Source of the DNA: a virus | Virus record (IMG/VR): IMGVR_UViG_3300035698_003618 | Coordinates: 1 to 24,170 of that record | Direction: 5' to 3' (one strand) | DNA length: 24,170 nucleotides | Shown here: positions 1 to 6,345 of the stretch, one piece after another | Position numbering within the stretch: position 1 is the first letter of the stretch | Layout of the letters: the number at the start of each line of letters is the position of its first letter | The notes under the pieces: generated by a model | Databases searched by the model: none | What the model saw: the letters and a program-made list of their open reading frames with translations, nothing else | What the model was told of the DNA's origin: nothing | Position numbers and translations under genes: made by a program

Positions 1-486
1 GCCGCGCATGCCACATTGCGAGATATTAAAATCCATGGATCCGACACCGGCAACAACACGGTCGACATAATTACCATAACGGCCGCCGGCGATGATTTTT
101 TGCTCGATGGTGTCCGAATTTATAACGATACGGTCGAGTGTGTCGGAGGTATTGTTTTAGAGGGGGCCGCCGATCGCGGAGAGATCAAAAATCTCTTTAT
201 GGCCGGCGCGTTTGGATATACGAACGGGGCTATTTATGACGAGGTCGCGCCATCGCTCGATCTATATATCCATGATAGTATTTTTATGAATGCAAAAGCC
301 GCGACCATCGTCGTCGATTTCGGAACGGATTCGACGGGTGTGATGGCGAATTGCCTTATCAATGGCCGGCACACGACCATCGCGTCGAACTATGACACGG
401 GTACCGGCATGGTATTTTTTGAAAACCGAGTCGTTGAGGAGGCCGCACTTAATGGCATGATATTGCCGGCGGCCGATAGCGAGTAA
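1..486 (+). CDS. Virion protein, beta-helix-like C-terminal part (5' end outside window)
   Basis: The frame is open from the first base, so the true start lies upstream and only about 161 C-terminal residues are seen. The text is rich in short alternating hydrophobic/polar stretches with recurring Asn and Gly turns (for example DGVRIYND, EIKNLFMAG, LYIHDSIFMNA). That pattern is typical of right-handed parallel beta-helix proteins of phage virions, such as tailspikes, decoration or collar-associated proteins. There is no catalytic motif. It ends at two consecutive ochre codons (484-489). The position upstream of the connector genes suggests a head-region structural protein. This is inference from fold-like pattern and gene order; I do not recognise the exact family. 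Confidence 0.6.
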   Translation, partial: AAHATLRDIKIHGSDTGNNTVDIITITAAGDDFLLDGVRIYNDTVECVGGIVLEGAADRGEIKNLFMAGAFGYTNGAIYDEVAPSLDLYIHDSIFMNAKAATIVVDFGTDSTGVMANCLINGRHTTIASNYDTGTGMVFFENRVVEEAALNGMILPAADSE

Positions 487-489
487 TAA

Positions 490-759
490 TTCAATTATAA
501 CGCGATCGGAAAGCGTTTAAATAAGATCGCCGGCGGGCATCGGATCCGCCGGCGATCGATTGGGACGCTCGCGACCGGTGGCGTTTCCTTATGGGATGAA
601 TTCGTCGCCGGCGATAAGTTTTCATCCGGATCAAGCGGCGCCGACCGTGACGAAATCATACTAAAACAAAACACAAAATATCAATTATCAATATTCGGAG
701 CGGACACGGATCCGGCAACACTACACATCGATTGGTATGAAAACACCGACAAGGCATAA
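490..759 (+). pseudogene. Orphan C-terminal fragment of a phage virion protein, no start codon
   Basis: After the TAA TAA that ends the preceding gene, the same frame is open again to a stop at 757-759. I find no ATG, GTG or TTG in frame. The last 60 or so residues look like real protein, ending in DEIILKQNTKYQLSIFG and then LHIDWYENTDKA. As I recall it, this 'RDEIxLKxNTxYxL...xWYEHT' ending is the C-terminus of a common family of phage virion proteins that are normally several hundred residues long. The N-terminal bulk is absent, and the 5' part of the open stretch (Arg-rich, overlapping a perfect hairpin) does not look coding. I infer a 5'-truncated remnant. Alternatives are expression by stop readthrough from the upstream gene, or a non-standard start such as ATT at 562. 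The whole 487-784 interval holds this fragment, the hairpin and nothing else that I can support. Confidence 0.5.
525..557. repeat. Perfect 12-bp inverted repeat (stem-loop)
   Basis: Arms at 525-536 and 546-557 (GATCGCCGGCGG and its exact complement) enclose a 9-nt loop. No T-run follows, so it is not a classical intrinsic terminator. It sits at the junction between the stop of the first gene and the coding-looking part of the truncated fragment. It may be an mRNA processing or attenuation element, or mark the edge of a deletion. Confidence 0.6.
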
Positions 760-784
760 TTATGCCGAGGGATGAGATTTAAAA

Positions 785-1135
785 ATGGCTATTACGTTGA
801 TTGAAATAGATGTCGCCGGCGCCGGATTTATTGTAAACGGTTTTTCTGCCGATTTATCCGGATGTGAAACATTAAAAGCGGGCGTAACGGGAAAAAGCAT
901 ATATGTCGAACGGCTTTATATAAATTGCTTAACTGCGGAATTAATCACGATCGGCGAGGGTGAAACGGGCGGCGCCGTGACGGCCGTCGTCGTCGGGCCG
1001 CTACACATACCGGCGAATGGCTTTTTTCCTATTACATTTTCACGGCCGGCAAAATTGGCCGCGGCCGCTGATTTAGTCGCCGATGCGGTGGGCGCCGCGG
1101 ATTCGACGATCATCGTGCAAGGGTTTATTCGATAA
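785..1135 (+). CDS. Small virion-associated protein (hypothetical)
   Basis: A 116-residue protein, mostly beta-strand-like with Gly and Val, no signal peptide and no membrane segment. The C-terminal half (about 75-116) reads 'GPLHIPANGFFPITFSRP...' and ends 'STIIVQGFIR'. This resembles small phage structural proteins found near the head-tail connectors, whose compact beta fold ends in a 'TVxVxGxx' strand. The ATG is preceded by a weak purine stretch (GAGGGATGAG) rather than the strong G-run seen elsewhere. It lies between the truncated virion fragment and the connector gene, about 25 bases before the latter. A role as head decoration or stabilising protein is inference; no catalytic residues are visible. 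Confidence 0.65.
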   Translation: MAITLIEIDVAGAGFIVNGFSADLSGCETLKAGVTGKSIYVERLYINCLTAELITIGEGETGGAVTAVVVGPLHIPANGFFPITFSRPAKLAAAADLVADAVGAADSTIIVQGFIR

Positions 1136-1160
1136 TAATTCGTTTTTTTAACAGGGGGCC

Positions 1161-2072
1161 ATGATGCCGACTGATATTTCAACCCGGGCATTGCCTAACG
1201 GCACATATGTCGCGACTTTATCATTCACGAATTTTGCCGGCGTGGCCGTGACGCCGAATGTGGGCACGACCTGGACATTAAAAACACTCGCCGGCGATAT
1301 CGTCAATTCTCGTGAGGATGTCGATATCACCGAAGATACAAGCGTCGATGTCACTCTCGAGGGCGATGATCTCGCCTCGAGCGGATGGGATGATCCAGGG
1401 ATCCGGATAATATTCGTCGATGGCACATATGATAGCGACGAGGGCGCCGGCGTGTCGCTCGGCAATTCATATCAATTTATTGTCGATACTCTTTTGCCTG
1501 TATCTCTTGCCGAAGCAAAAAGACATTTACGGATTGATCTCGACAACACCGACCATGATGTCTATTTGGCGCATGCTCTCACGGCCGCCCGGGAAACTGC
1601 CGAGAAAACCTTGCGCCGGCGGCTTATGACTCAAACGGTCACGGTCTATTTAAATAAATGGCCGGTCAAAAGCATGATATTATTGCCATATGGGAAACTT
1701 CAATCGGTAACATCAATCAAATATACCGACACCAATGGCGATCAAAAGACGTTTGCCGCGACGGATTATATCGTCGAGACTGCCCGCGAGCCCGGGCGAA
1801 TTGTGCTCGCATACGGCAAATCATGGCCATCCGCATCTCTTTATCCGTCAATGCCGATCGAGATTGTGTATATCTGTGGATATGGCGCCGATGCCGGCGA
1901 TGTTCCGGAAACAATAAAGCACATGATCAAATTGATCGTTTCCGATTTCAACGAAAATCGCGAGCCGGATTTTATCGGTCAAGGTTTCACATTGACGAAA
2001 ACGGGCATGGTGACAAGGCTTTCATATTTATATAAACTTTGGGGGTCGCACGATGCGAGCGGGACAGCTTAG
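1161..2072 (+). CDS. Head-tail connector (gp6/gp8-type) with N-terminal Ig-like domain
   Basis: The C-terminal part (about residues 113-303) matches the phage head-tail connector family (phiE125 gp8 / HK97 gp6-like). It opens with PVSLAEAKRHLRID, has a helical stretch (ALTAARETAEKTLRRRLMTQTV), then PVKSMILLPYGKLQSVTSI and an 'EPGRIVL' strand. These proteins form a ring under the portal. The family is usually about 100-200 residues. Here about 110 extra N-terminal residues (PNGTYVATLSFTNFAG... to NSYQFIVD) look like one immunoglobulin-like beta-sandwich. Either ATG, 1161 or 1164, could be the start; AGGGGG lies just upstream. The 3' end overlaps the next gene by 20 bases, indicating one operon with translational coupling. 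Confidence 0.8.
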   Translation: MMPTDISTRALPNGTYVATLSFTNFAGVAVTPNVGTTWTLKTLAGDIVNSREDVDITEDTSVDVTLEGDDLASSGWDDPGIRIIFVDGTYDSDEGAGVSLGNSYQFIVDTLLPVSLAEAKRHLRIDLDNTDHDVYLAHALTAARETAEKTLRRRLMTQTVTVYLNKWPVKSMILLPYGKLQSVTSIKYTDTNGDQKTFAATDYIVETAREPGRIVLAYGKSWPSASLYPSMPIEIVYICGYGADAGDVPETIKHMIKLIVSDFNENREPDFIGQGFTLTKTGMVTRLSYLYKLWGSHDASGTA

Positions 2073-2376
2073 ACATAAAATTCGGATCAATTATAATTCC
2101 GAGGCCGACGACGGCATCGGCGGGGTTACGGTTACGCCGGTAAAGTTTTCGGATGCGTGGGCAAAAATATCGCCGCTAAAGGGATATGAGTTCATGCAAC
2201 ACAAAAAGCTCAAATCCGAGGTTACACATAAAATTTACATTCGGCATCTCGCCGGCGTTAATTCAAAAATGCACATCGTTTTTGGCTCGAGATCATTTAA
2301 AATCATCGGGGCGCCGCGTGATTTTGAGGAAAGAAAAATTTACCTCGAGATCATGGCGACGGAGGTTATCGTTTAA
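2053..2376 (+). CDS. Phage head-tail joining protein (head closure)
   Basis: This 107-residue protein has the shape of the Phage_H_T_join / SPP1 gp16 family: an N-terminal RAGQLRHKIRI strand, a middle 'DAWAKISPLKGYEFMQHKK' segment, then 'VTHKIYIRHLAGV' and 'RSFKIIGAPRDFEERKIYLEIMATE'. The order (G.LR..I.....D....W..I.PL.G.E......V...I.IR) is the family signature. It acts at the head-to-tail interface after DNA packaging. It starts inside the end of the connector gene, and its stop overlaps the next start by one base (TAATG). Confidence in the family is high because sequence pattern, size and gene order agree. Confidence 0.85.
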   Translation: MRAGQLRHKIRINYNSEADDGIGGVTVTPVKFSDAWAKISPLKGYEFMQHKKLKSEVTHKIYIRHLAGVNSKMHIVFGSRSFKIIGAPRDFEERKIYLEIMATEVIV

Positions 2377-2738
2377 TGGCCGCTCGAAAAAAATATATCG
2401 ACATCGATGTCGACAAATTTATCGGGTTTGTCGACGTCGAATGCGACAAGGCGGCAAAAAAGGGCATCGATCACGTTCATGCTAAAAGCCTAGTGTTTTT
2501 AAAAACCCATGCAAATCATCCGACCGGAAATCTTGAGAGTCAAATCGAGATAACGAAAAGCCGATATCCCGGGGGCGGATGGGCGCTCGAGGCGCAGGGC
2601 CGCGGGTTTGTGGGTCACTTCTATGCCTTACACGTCGAGGTCGGATCCGTAAAAAACCCGGAGCCGATCCCGTATTTACGAAACCCATTAAAATCGAGCA
2701 AATCGTTTATAATGCGGCAATTCACCAACTTAGTTTAA
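2376..2738 (+). CDS. HK97 gp10-like tail completion protein
   Basis: This 120-residue protein has a charged helical N-terminus and a 'THANHPTGNLESQIEI' segment. It ends with 'HFYALHVEVGSVKNPEPIPYLRNPL'. The H/Y..xVExGt...P.PFLRPAL pattern is the hallmark of the HK97 gp10 / tail-component family, which joins the finished tail to the head. The start codon shares a base with the stop of the joining protein. About 15 bases separate its stop from the next gene, which carries a strong G-rich ribosome binding site. No unusual features. Confidence 0.8.
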   Translation: MAARKKYIDIDVDKFIGFVDVECDKAAKKGIDHVHAKSLVFLKTHANHPTGNLESQIEITKSRYPGGGWALEAQGRGFVGHFYALHVEVGSVKNPEPIPYLRNPLKSSKSFIMRQFTNLV

Positions 2739-2753
2739 AAAAAGGGGGGCACG

Positions 2754-3182
2754 ATGAAAATGGTCAAATTGATAGGCGTTTCAATTATTGTATTTTTGCT
2801 TTTGGGTGTGGGCACGGGGATCGGGCAAGAAATTTGCGCCGGCGGCGTTTCGGATCATAAGACGGTTCCAGGCAAGCCATTTAATGTATGTTGGGAAAAC
2901 ATCGGCGCGACGGATCCGGATATCGTCGGGTTTCGGCTTTATATGTCGCGAGTGTCGGGCGTTTTTGTCACGGGCCCGGGTAACGAATATTTGACGTTTG
3001 ATGTGGCCAATTGCACGGGGGTCGATTGCGAGGCGCCGATCACCGGATTGACCGAGCTCGGCGATTATTATTTTGCGGTGGCGGCGTTCGTTGACGATTC
3101 CATCGAGGCCGATACAAACGGTCAGGCGCACGTTAAATTGAGAAACAAACCGCGATCGACGGGATGCTCGATCAAGTTTTAA
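2754..3182 (+). CDS. Secreted fibronectin type III-like protein (moron)
   Basis: The 142-residue product begins with a clear Sec-type signal: positive start MKMVK, hydrophobic core about residues 6-23 (LIGVSIIVFLLLGVGTG), likely cleavage near GIGQ-E. The mature part looks like one fibronectin type III domain, with PFNVCWENIG, a GFRLYMSR strand and the closing LGDYYFAVAAF ... 'HVKL' strand. Several Cys (about residues 27, 46, 83, 87 and 138) could form disulfides after export. It sits between the tail completion and tail terminator genes, a place normally holding only morphogenesis genes. An AGGGGGG ribosome binding site precedes the ATG. It may be an exported accessory protein, for example acting on the cell surface or in superinfection exclusion. 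Function is inferred only from export plus fold. Confidence 0.65.
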   Translation: MKMVKLIGVSIIVFLLLGVGTGIGQEICAGGVSDHKTVPGKPFNVCWENIGATDPDIVGFRLYMSRVSGVFVTGPGNEYLTFDVANCTGVDCEAPITGLTELGDYYFAVAAFVDDSIEADTNGQAHVKLRNKPRSTGCSIKF

Positions 3183-3194
3183 AGGGGTCTATCC

Positions 3195-3599
3195 ATGCAA
3201 GAAGTTCAAGCGGCAATTATGACATTATTCGCGCCGGTGGGAGAAAAGCCGGCGATTTATACGTCATTGGGCGGTCGACTTAGGCACCATACAGCACGTC
3301 AAGGGGATCCGTTTCCATATTGTGTGTATGCCTTTTTAGGCCTCGGGCCGGATCATTGGATGGGCGGCGAGCTTCAAGAAGAAATCACCATGCAATTTAA
3401 TCTTTTCACGAACGAGTCGAGCGCCGTCAATTTAAATACCTATTACAAACAATTGACGGCGCTCTTTGATGAATGCACGCTCACGGTATCCGGATATGAC
3501 TTTTTAAGAATGGAGCGCACGTGGGCATATCCTTTGCGGGATGAGATAAACGAGGTTTGGCAATACACGATTCAATATAGGATTACTGTCGAAACATAG
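3195..3599 (+). CDS. Tail terminator protein (DUF3168-like)
   Basis: This 134-residue protein starts 'MQEVQAAIMTLF', followed by IYTSLGGRLRHHTARQGDPF and PYCVYAFLG. A central 'ITMQFNLFTNESSAVNL' strand, an 'LTALFDECTLTV' helix-strand and a C-terminal 'EVWQYTIQYRITVE' strand follow. This matches the DUF3168 / lambda gpU-like tail terminator pattern, in which a ring of subunits stops tail tube growth and binds the head connector. Its position just before the tail tube gene (apart from the two inserted enzymes) is where a tail terminator belongs. An AGGGG motif precedes the ATG. Confidence 0.8.
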   Translation: MQEVQAAIMTLFAPVGEKPAIYTSLGGRLRHHTARQGDPFPYCVYAFLGLGPDHWMGGELQEEITMQFNLFTNESSAVNLNTYYKQLTALFDECTLTVSGYDFLRMERTWAYPLRDEINEVWQYTIQYRITVET

Positions 3600-3607
3600 G
3601 GGGCGCG

Positions 3608-4057
3608 ATGAAAATAAATCTTGGTTGCGGGGCCAAAAAAATCAGAGGGTTTGAAAACATCGACATTCGAGCGGGAGTCAAGCCGGATGTCGTTTTGGAT
3701 GTTGAGAGAGGTTTATCTCTCTATCATAATAACACAATCGATATGGTTCGAGCGTTTGATTTCCTCGAGCATATCCGGCCGGAAAATGTCGTTTTCGTTA
3801 TCGATGAGATTTGGCGCGTTTTAATCACCGGTGGTCAGTTCGAATTTTCGATACCATCGACCGACGGCCGCGGTGCATGGCAAGATCCGACACATCGATC
3901 GTTTTGGAATTATAATTCGTGGCTTTATTGGACGGTCGAGATTCATCGCGTCGAAATAGGTGCCCGGGCAAAATTTAAGATCATAAAGCTCGAGGATCGA
4001 CTCACGTGCGGCGAGCTTCGAATCATTCACACTTACGGTTTATTAGTTAAATCATAA
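3608..4057 (+). CDS. SAM-dependent methyltransferase, class I
   Basis: The 149-residue product opens with the Rossmann SAM-binding motif I, KINLGCGAKKIRGFENIDI, with the INLGCG Gly-loop at residues 3-8. Next come DVVLDVERGL, the motif IV-like 'TIDMVRAFDFLEHI', and the 'DEIWRVLITGGQFEFSIP' strand typical of Methyltransf_11-type enzymes. The segment DPTHRSFWNY is seen in methyltransferases of surface-sugar clusters. It is short for the class but has the core fold. It lies directly before the glycosyltransferase gene with a 16-base gap, so the two probably act on one target. The substrate cannot be read from sequence; a glycan or a virion protein is the contextual inference. AGGGGG precedes the ATG. 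Confidence 0.75.
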   Translation: MKINLGCGAKKIRGFENIDIRAGVKPDVVLDVERGLSLYHNNTIDMVRAFDFLEHIRPENVVFVIDEIWRVLITGGQFEFSIPSTDGRGAWQDPTHRSFWNYNSWLYWTVEIHRVEIGARAKFKIIKLEDRLTCGELRIIHTYGLLVKS

Positions 4058-4073
4058 AAGGAGGGCGAAAATC

Positions 4074-5321
4074 ATGGGGCGGAAAGTAAGCATTTGTATT
4101 CCAATAATCAGACCAGAAAAGGCGCGAGATTGCGTCAACGCTATTATTGACAATGCCGGCGTGCCGGAAAGCGACTTTGAAATCGTGACGGAATTCGACG
4201 AGGAAATGATCGGATGCCCGAGGATGTTGAAAGGCCTCGTCGAGCGGGCCAAGTTCGATTTGATCGCATTTATCGGCGACGACTGTTTGCCGGAAAAAAA
4301 CTTTTTAAAATACGCGCTCGAGGCAATGGAAAACCTTCCTGACGGGTGGGGCGTCGTCGGTTTCAACTCGGGCGGCAATGATCACGCACATTGGCTCGCG
4401 GATCGGCGGATCGCGGAGCACATCGAGGGCGGCGATCTATTCTCGACCGATTATCATCATTGCTATTGTGACGACGAAATAAAGGATATCGCGACCGAGC
4501 TCGGGCGGTGGTTTTATGCCGAGGATGCACGCATCGAGCATCTACATCCAATATTTCAAACGGCCGATTATGACGAGCACTACAAACGCGCATATGAGAA
4601 CGGCGCTTTTCAAAACGATCAAAAAATATATTTTCGGCGCAAAATAGCTCGAACCATGCGACTCCATGGGCCGCGGGTGTGTGTGGCTTTTCCATTGATC
4701 GATGCAAAGGTCTATTCGTCTTTTATGTTTTCGTTCCTGGCGATGGATAAGCCGCAAGATTATACGATCGTGTTTCCGGATTTCCCGGGCAACCATGACG
4801 CCGTGCGGAATAATCTCGTTATGCAGTCCTTAAATTTTGGGTGCACTCATACGATTATGATGGACACCGATCAAATATATGGTGCTCGAGATATGATCCC
4901 GAGAATGATGTCGGCCGATAAAGATGTTCTCGGGTGTATGGTTCAAAGGCGATATCCGCCGTTTGATCCGGTCATTTTCCGGGGCAAAAAAGACGAGCTC
5001 GTGTCGGTTTCCGACGATGAGATCGAGGGGGCCATGCACTCGAAAGAATTGATCGAGGTCGACGCGACGGGGTGCGGGTGCATCATGTATAAAAACGACA
5101 TTTTTCTTGATATCGATTTTCCATGGTTTGAGCTCGTCGCCGACGAGAAAACCGGGGCGCCGATCGGCGAGGATATCGGATTTTGTTTCAAATTGAAGGA
5201 AAAAGGATATAAAATATTTGCCGATGTGACGGCGAATATTCAGCATTTAAGCCTTGTCGCGGTTGATTGGGATCTTTACAAGGTGTGGCAAAAATTGCAC
5301 GGCACGGCGGGGCGTGCGTAG
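4074..5321 (+). CDS. Tandem two-domain GT-A glycosyltransferase
   Basis: The 415-residue protein appears to hold two GT-A-like domains. Domain 1 (about 1-195) begins VSICIPIIRP, as GT2 enzymes do. It has a nucleotide-binding-type acidic site FIGDDCLP (D69, D70) and a Leu/His-rich end. Domain 2 (about 200-415) starts 'RVCVAFPLIDAKVY' and has a true DXD motif MMDTDQ (D264, D266). It continues with 'VDATGCGCIMYKNDIF', an acidic GEDIGFC motif (E366, D367) and a following QHL (H391) that could complete metal binding. Such enzymes move a sugar from a nucleotide sugar to an acceptor. A strong AAGGAGGG ribosome binding site precedes the ATG. The gene sits between the tail terminator and tail tube genes, after a methyltransferase. 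Virion or host-surface glycosylation is therefore likely, but the acceptor is unknown. Confidence 0.75.
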   Translation: MGRKVSICIPIIRPEKARDCVNAIIDNAGVPESDFEIVTEFDEEMIGCPRMLKGLVERAKFDLIAFIGDDCLPEKNFLKYALEAMENLPDGWGVVGFNSGGNDHAHWLADRRIAEHIEGGDLFSTDYHHCYCDDEIKDIATELGRWFYAEDARIEHLHPIFQTADYDEHYKRAYENGAFQNDQKIYFRRKIARTMRLHGPRVCVAFPLIDAKVYSSFMFSFLAMDKPQDYTIVFPDFPGNHDAVRNNLVMQSLNFGCTHTIMMDTDQIYGARDMIPRMMSADKDVLGCMVQRRYPPFDPVIFRGKKDELVSVSDDEIEGAMHSKELIEVDATGCGCIMYKNDIFLDIDFPWFELVADEKTGAPIGEDIGFCFKLKEKGYKIFADVTANIQHLSLVAVDWDLYKVWQKLHGTAGRA

Positions 5322-5353
5322 GTGCAAACATTTTAAAATAGGGGGTTTTTATC

Positions 5354-5806
5354 ATGGCAGGGGAATCAATAATAGGAATCAATTGTAAGGTAACATTAGG
5401 CGCGAATACTATCCTCGGCCTGGGCTCTTGGGAAATCGGAGGCGGTTCCGTCGCAGAGTTAGACGACACCGAATTTCTCGACGCTTATTATGACATGAAA
5501 CTCGGCTTGATCACCGGCGGGCAAGTGTCTTTTCGGGGGTTGTATAAACCAGACGACGCGACGGGGCAAGAATTGATCCGGGCGGCGTTTTTCTTCAAAT
5601 CCAATTTGACCGATTTGCGGTTCTATAACAATTTGGTATCTTATTGGACGCCTAACAGCACGACGGTCGCCGGGGGTGGGTTGCCGGCCGCGGTACCGGT
5701 ATCGCATATCAATATTACAAGCGAGCCCGGGATATCTGCCGATCGATCCGGATTGATGCAAATCAATTTTACGGGCCGAGTCGTCGGTGCAATGCGTTTG
5801 ATCTAA
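5354..5806 (+). CDS. Major tail (tube) protein
   Basis: A 150-residue, beta-rich protein beginning MAGESIIGINCKVTLGANTILGLG. It contains the 'ELDDTEFLDAYYDMKLGLITGGQVSFRGLYKPDDATGQEL' stretch, in which short exact pieces (VSFRGLYKPDDATGQ) follow the tail tube pattern of G.v...G..d..d..q..l. It ends 'INITSEPGISADRSGLMQINFTGRV', like the last strands of siphophage tube proteins. Position (after the tail terminator, before the tail chaperones and tape measure) is exactly that of the tube gene. An AGGGGG motif precedes the ATG. A stem-loop follows the stop, consistent with this being the most strongly expressed tail gene. It is the nearest candidate substrate for the upstream modifying enzymes. 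Confidence 0.8.
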   Translation: MAGESIIGINCKVTLGANTILGLGSWEIGGGSVAELDDTEFLDAYYDMKLGLITGGQVSFRGLYKPDDATGQELIRAAFFFKSNLTDLRFYNNLVSYWTPNSTTVAGGGLPAAVPVSHINITSEPGISADRSGLMQINFTGRVVGAMRLI

Positions 5807-5841
5807 TTGATGGCGCGGACGTTCCAGGGGTCGCGACTCTA

Positions 5842-5877
5842 AGGGGTCGACGGGAATTCGCCCTTTCGTCGATCCCT
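5842..5877 (+). terminator. Stem-loop after the tail tube gene (attenuator candidate)
   Basis: Arms at 5842-5852 and 5867-5877 pair over 11 positions including one G-U (AGGGGTCGACG with CGTCGATCCCT). Inside the loop, GGG and CCC can give a small alternative hairpin. No uninterrupted T-run follows; the next bases are GTCCACTATTTTGT. Placed in the 117-base gap between the tube gene and the chaperone gene, it could lower downstream expression or protect the 3' end of the tube mRNA. Confidence 0.5.
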
Positions 5878-5923
5878 GTCCACTATTTTGTATTACACTT
5901 TTAACAGGGGAAAGGGGCACATT

Positions 5924-6340
5924 ATGCGGATTAAAAAAAGCGAGTCAAGATGGTTTCCGATTCCGGATGATCCGGACGAATCGAGCGTTTTAGTCAAACA
6001 TTTAAGCCCGGGAGAGATTCAAGATATCTCGGACAATGTCGTCAAACACGAGGTCGAATATAAGCTCGATAAAAAGACAAAAAAACCCGAAACGGCCGTC
6101 ATGCGGCAAACATCAAATCGGGGCCAAGATATGCGCGAAACATTTCTCGCGTGCGTTGAGGATTGGAAAAATTTCTATAATCTTCAAAACAAAAAGATGA
6201 AATGCAATCCGGAAAACATCATAAAAGCGATGCGCGAGATCGAGGGATTTATCGAATTCGTCGCCGATTGCCGCGAGACTCTTTCGAAGGATTTAGCAGA
6301 CGAGGCAAAGGGACAGGAAAAAAACTTAAAGAGCACATAA
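5924..6340 (+). CDS. Tail assembly chaperone, upstream frame (gpG-like)
   Basis: This 138-residue product begins RIKKSESRWFPIPDDPD, followed by 'VLVKHLSPGEIQDISDN', a central DWKNF segment and 'NPENIIKAMREIEGFIEFV' near the C-terminus. It matches the pattern of the first of the two overlapping tail assembly chaperone frames of siphophages, which bind the tape measure during tail assembly. The ATG at 5924 follows AGGGGAAAGGGG with good spacing and is preferred to the TTG start 36 bases upstream. Its last codons contain a canonical -1 slippery heptamer, so a fraction of ribosomes should continue into the next frame to give a fusion of about 250 residues. Confidence 0.8.
   Translation: MRIKKSESRWFPIPDDPDESSVLVKHLSPGEIQDISDNVVKHEVEYKLDKKTKKPETAVMRQTSNRGQDMRETFLACVEDWKNFYNLQNKKMKCNPENIIKAMREIEGFIEFVADCRETLSKDLADEAKGQEKNLKST
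6319..6325 (+). other. Programmed -1 frameshift site A AAA AAC
   Basis: In the zero frame the codons are GAA AAA AAC, so A AAA AAC fits X XXY YYZ exactly, with correct phasing. A -1 slip moves ribosomes into the frame of the downstream chaperone, which is open from before the site to 6675. An imperfect hairpin at 6341-6368 (about 10 bp with a one-base bulge and one T-T mismatch, loop AAAAG) lies 15 bases after the heptamer and could stimulate slippage, although the spacing is longer than usual. The zero frame ends only five codons after the site. This arrangement is the known mechanism for making the gpGT-type fusion in tailed phages. Confidence 0.85.
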
Positions 6341-6345
6341 TCGCG

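Noticed and set aside
916-1465. Minus-strand open frames over the small virion protein and connector genes
   Set aside because: They overlap well-supported plus-strand genes, have no ribosome binding sites and low-complexity composition; shadow frames of a GC-patterned genome.
5888-5923. TTG start for the first chaperone gene
   Set aside because: The ATG at 5924 follows a strong G-rich binding site, and the protein pattern begins there.
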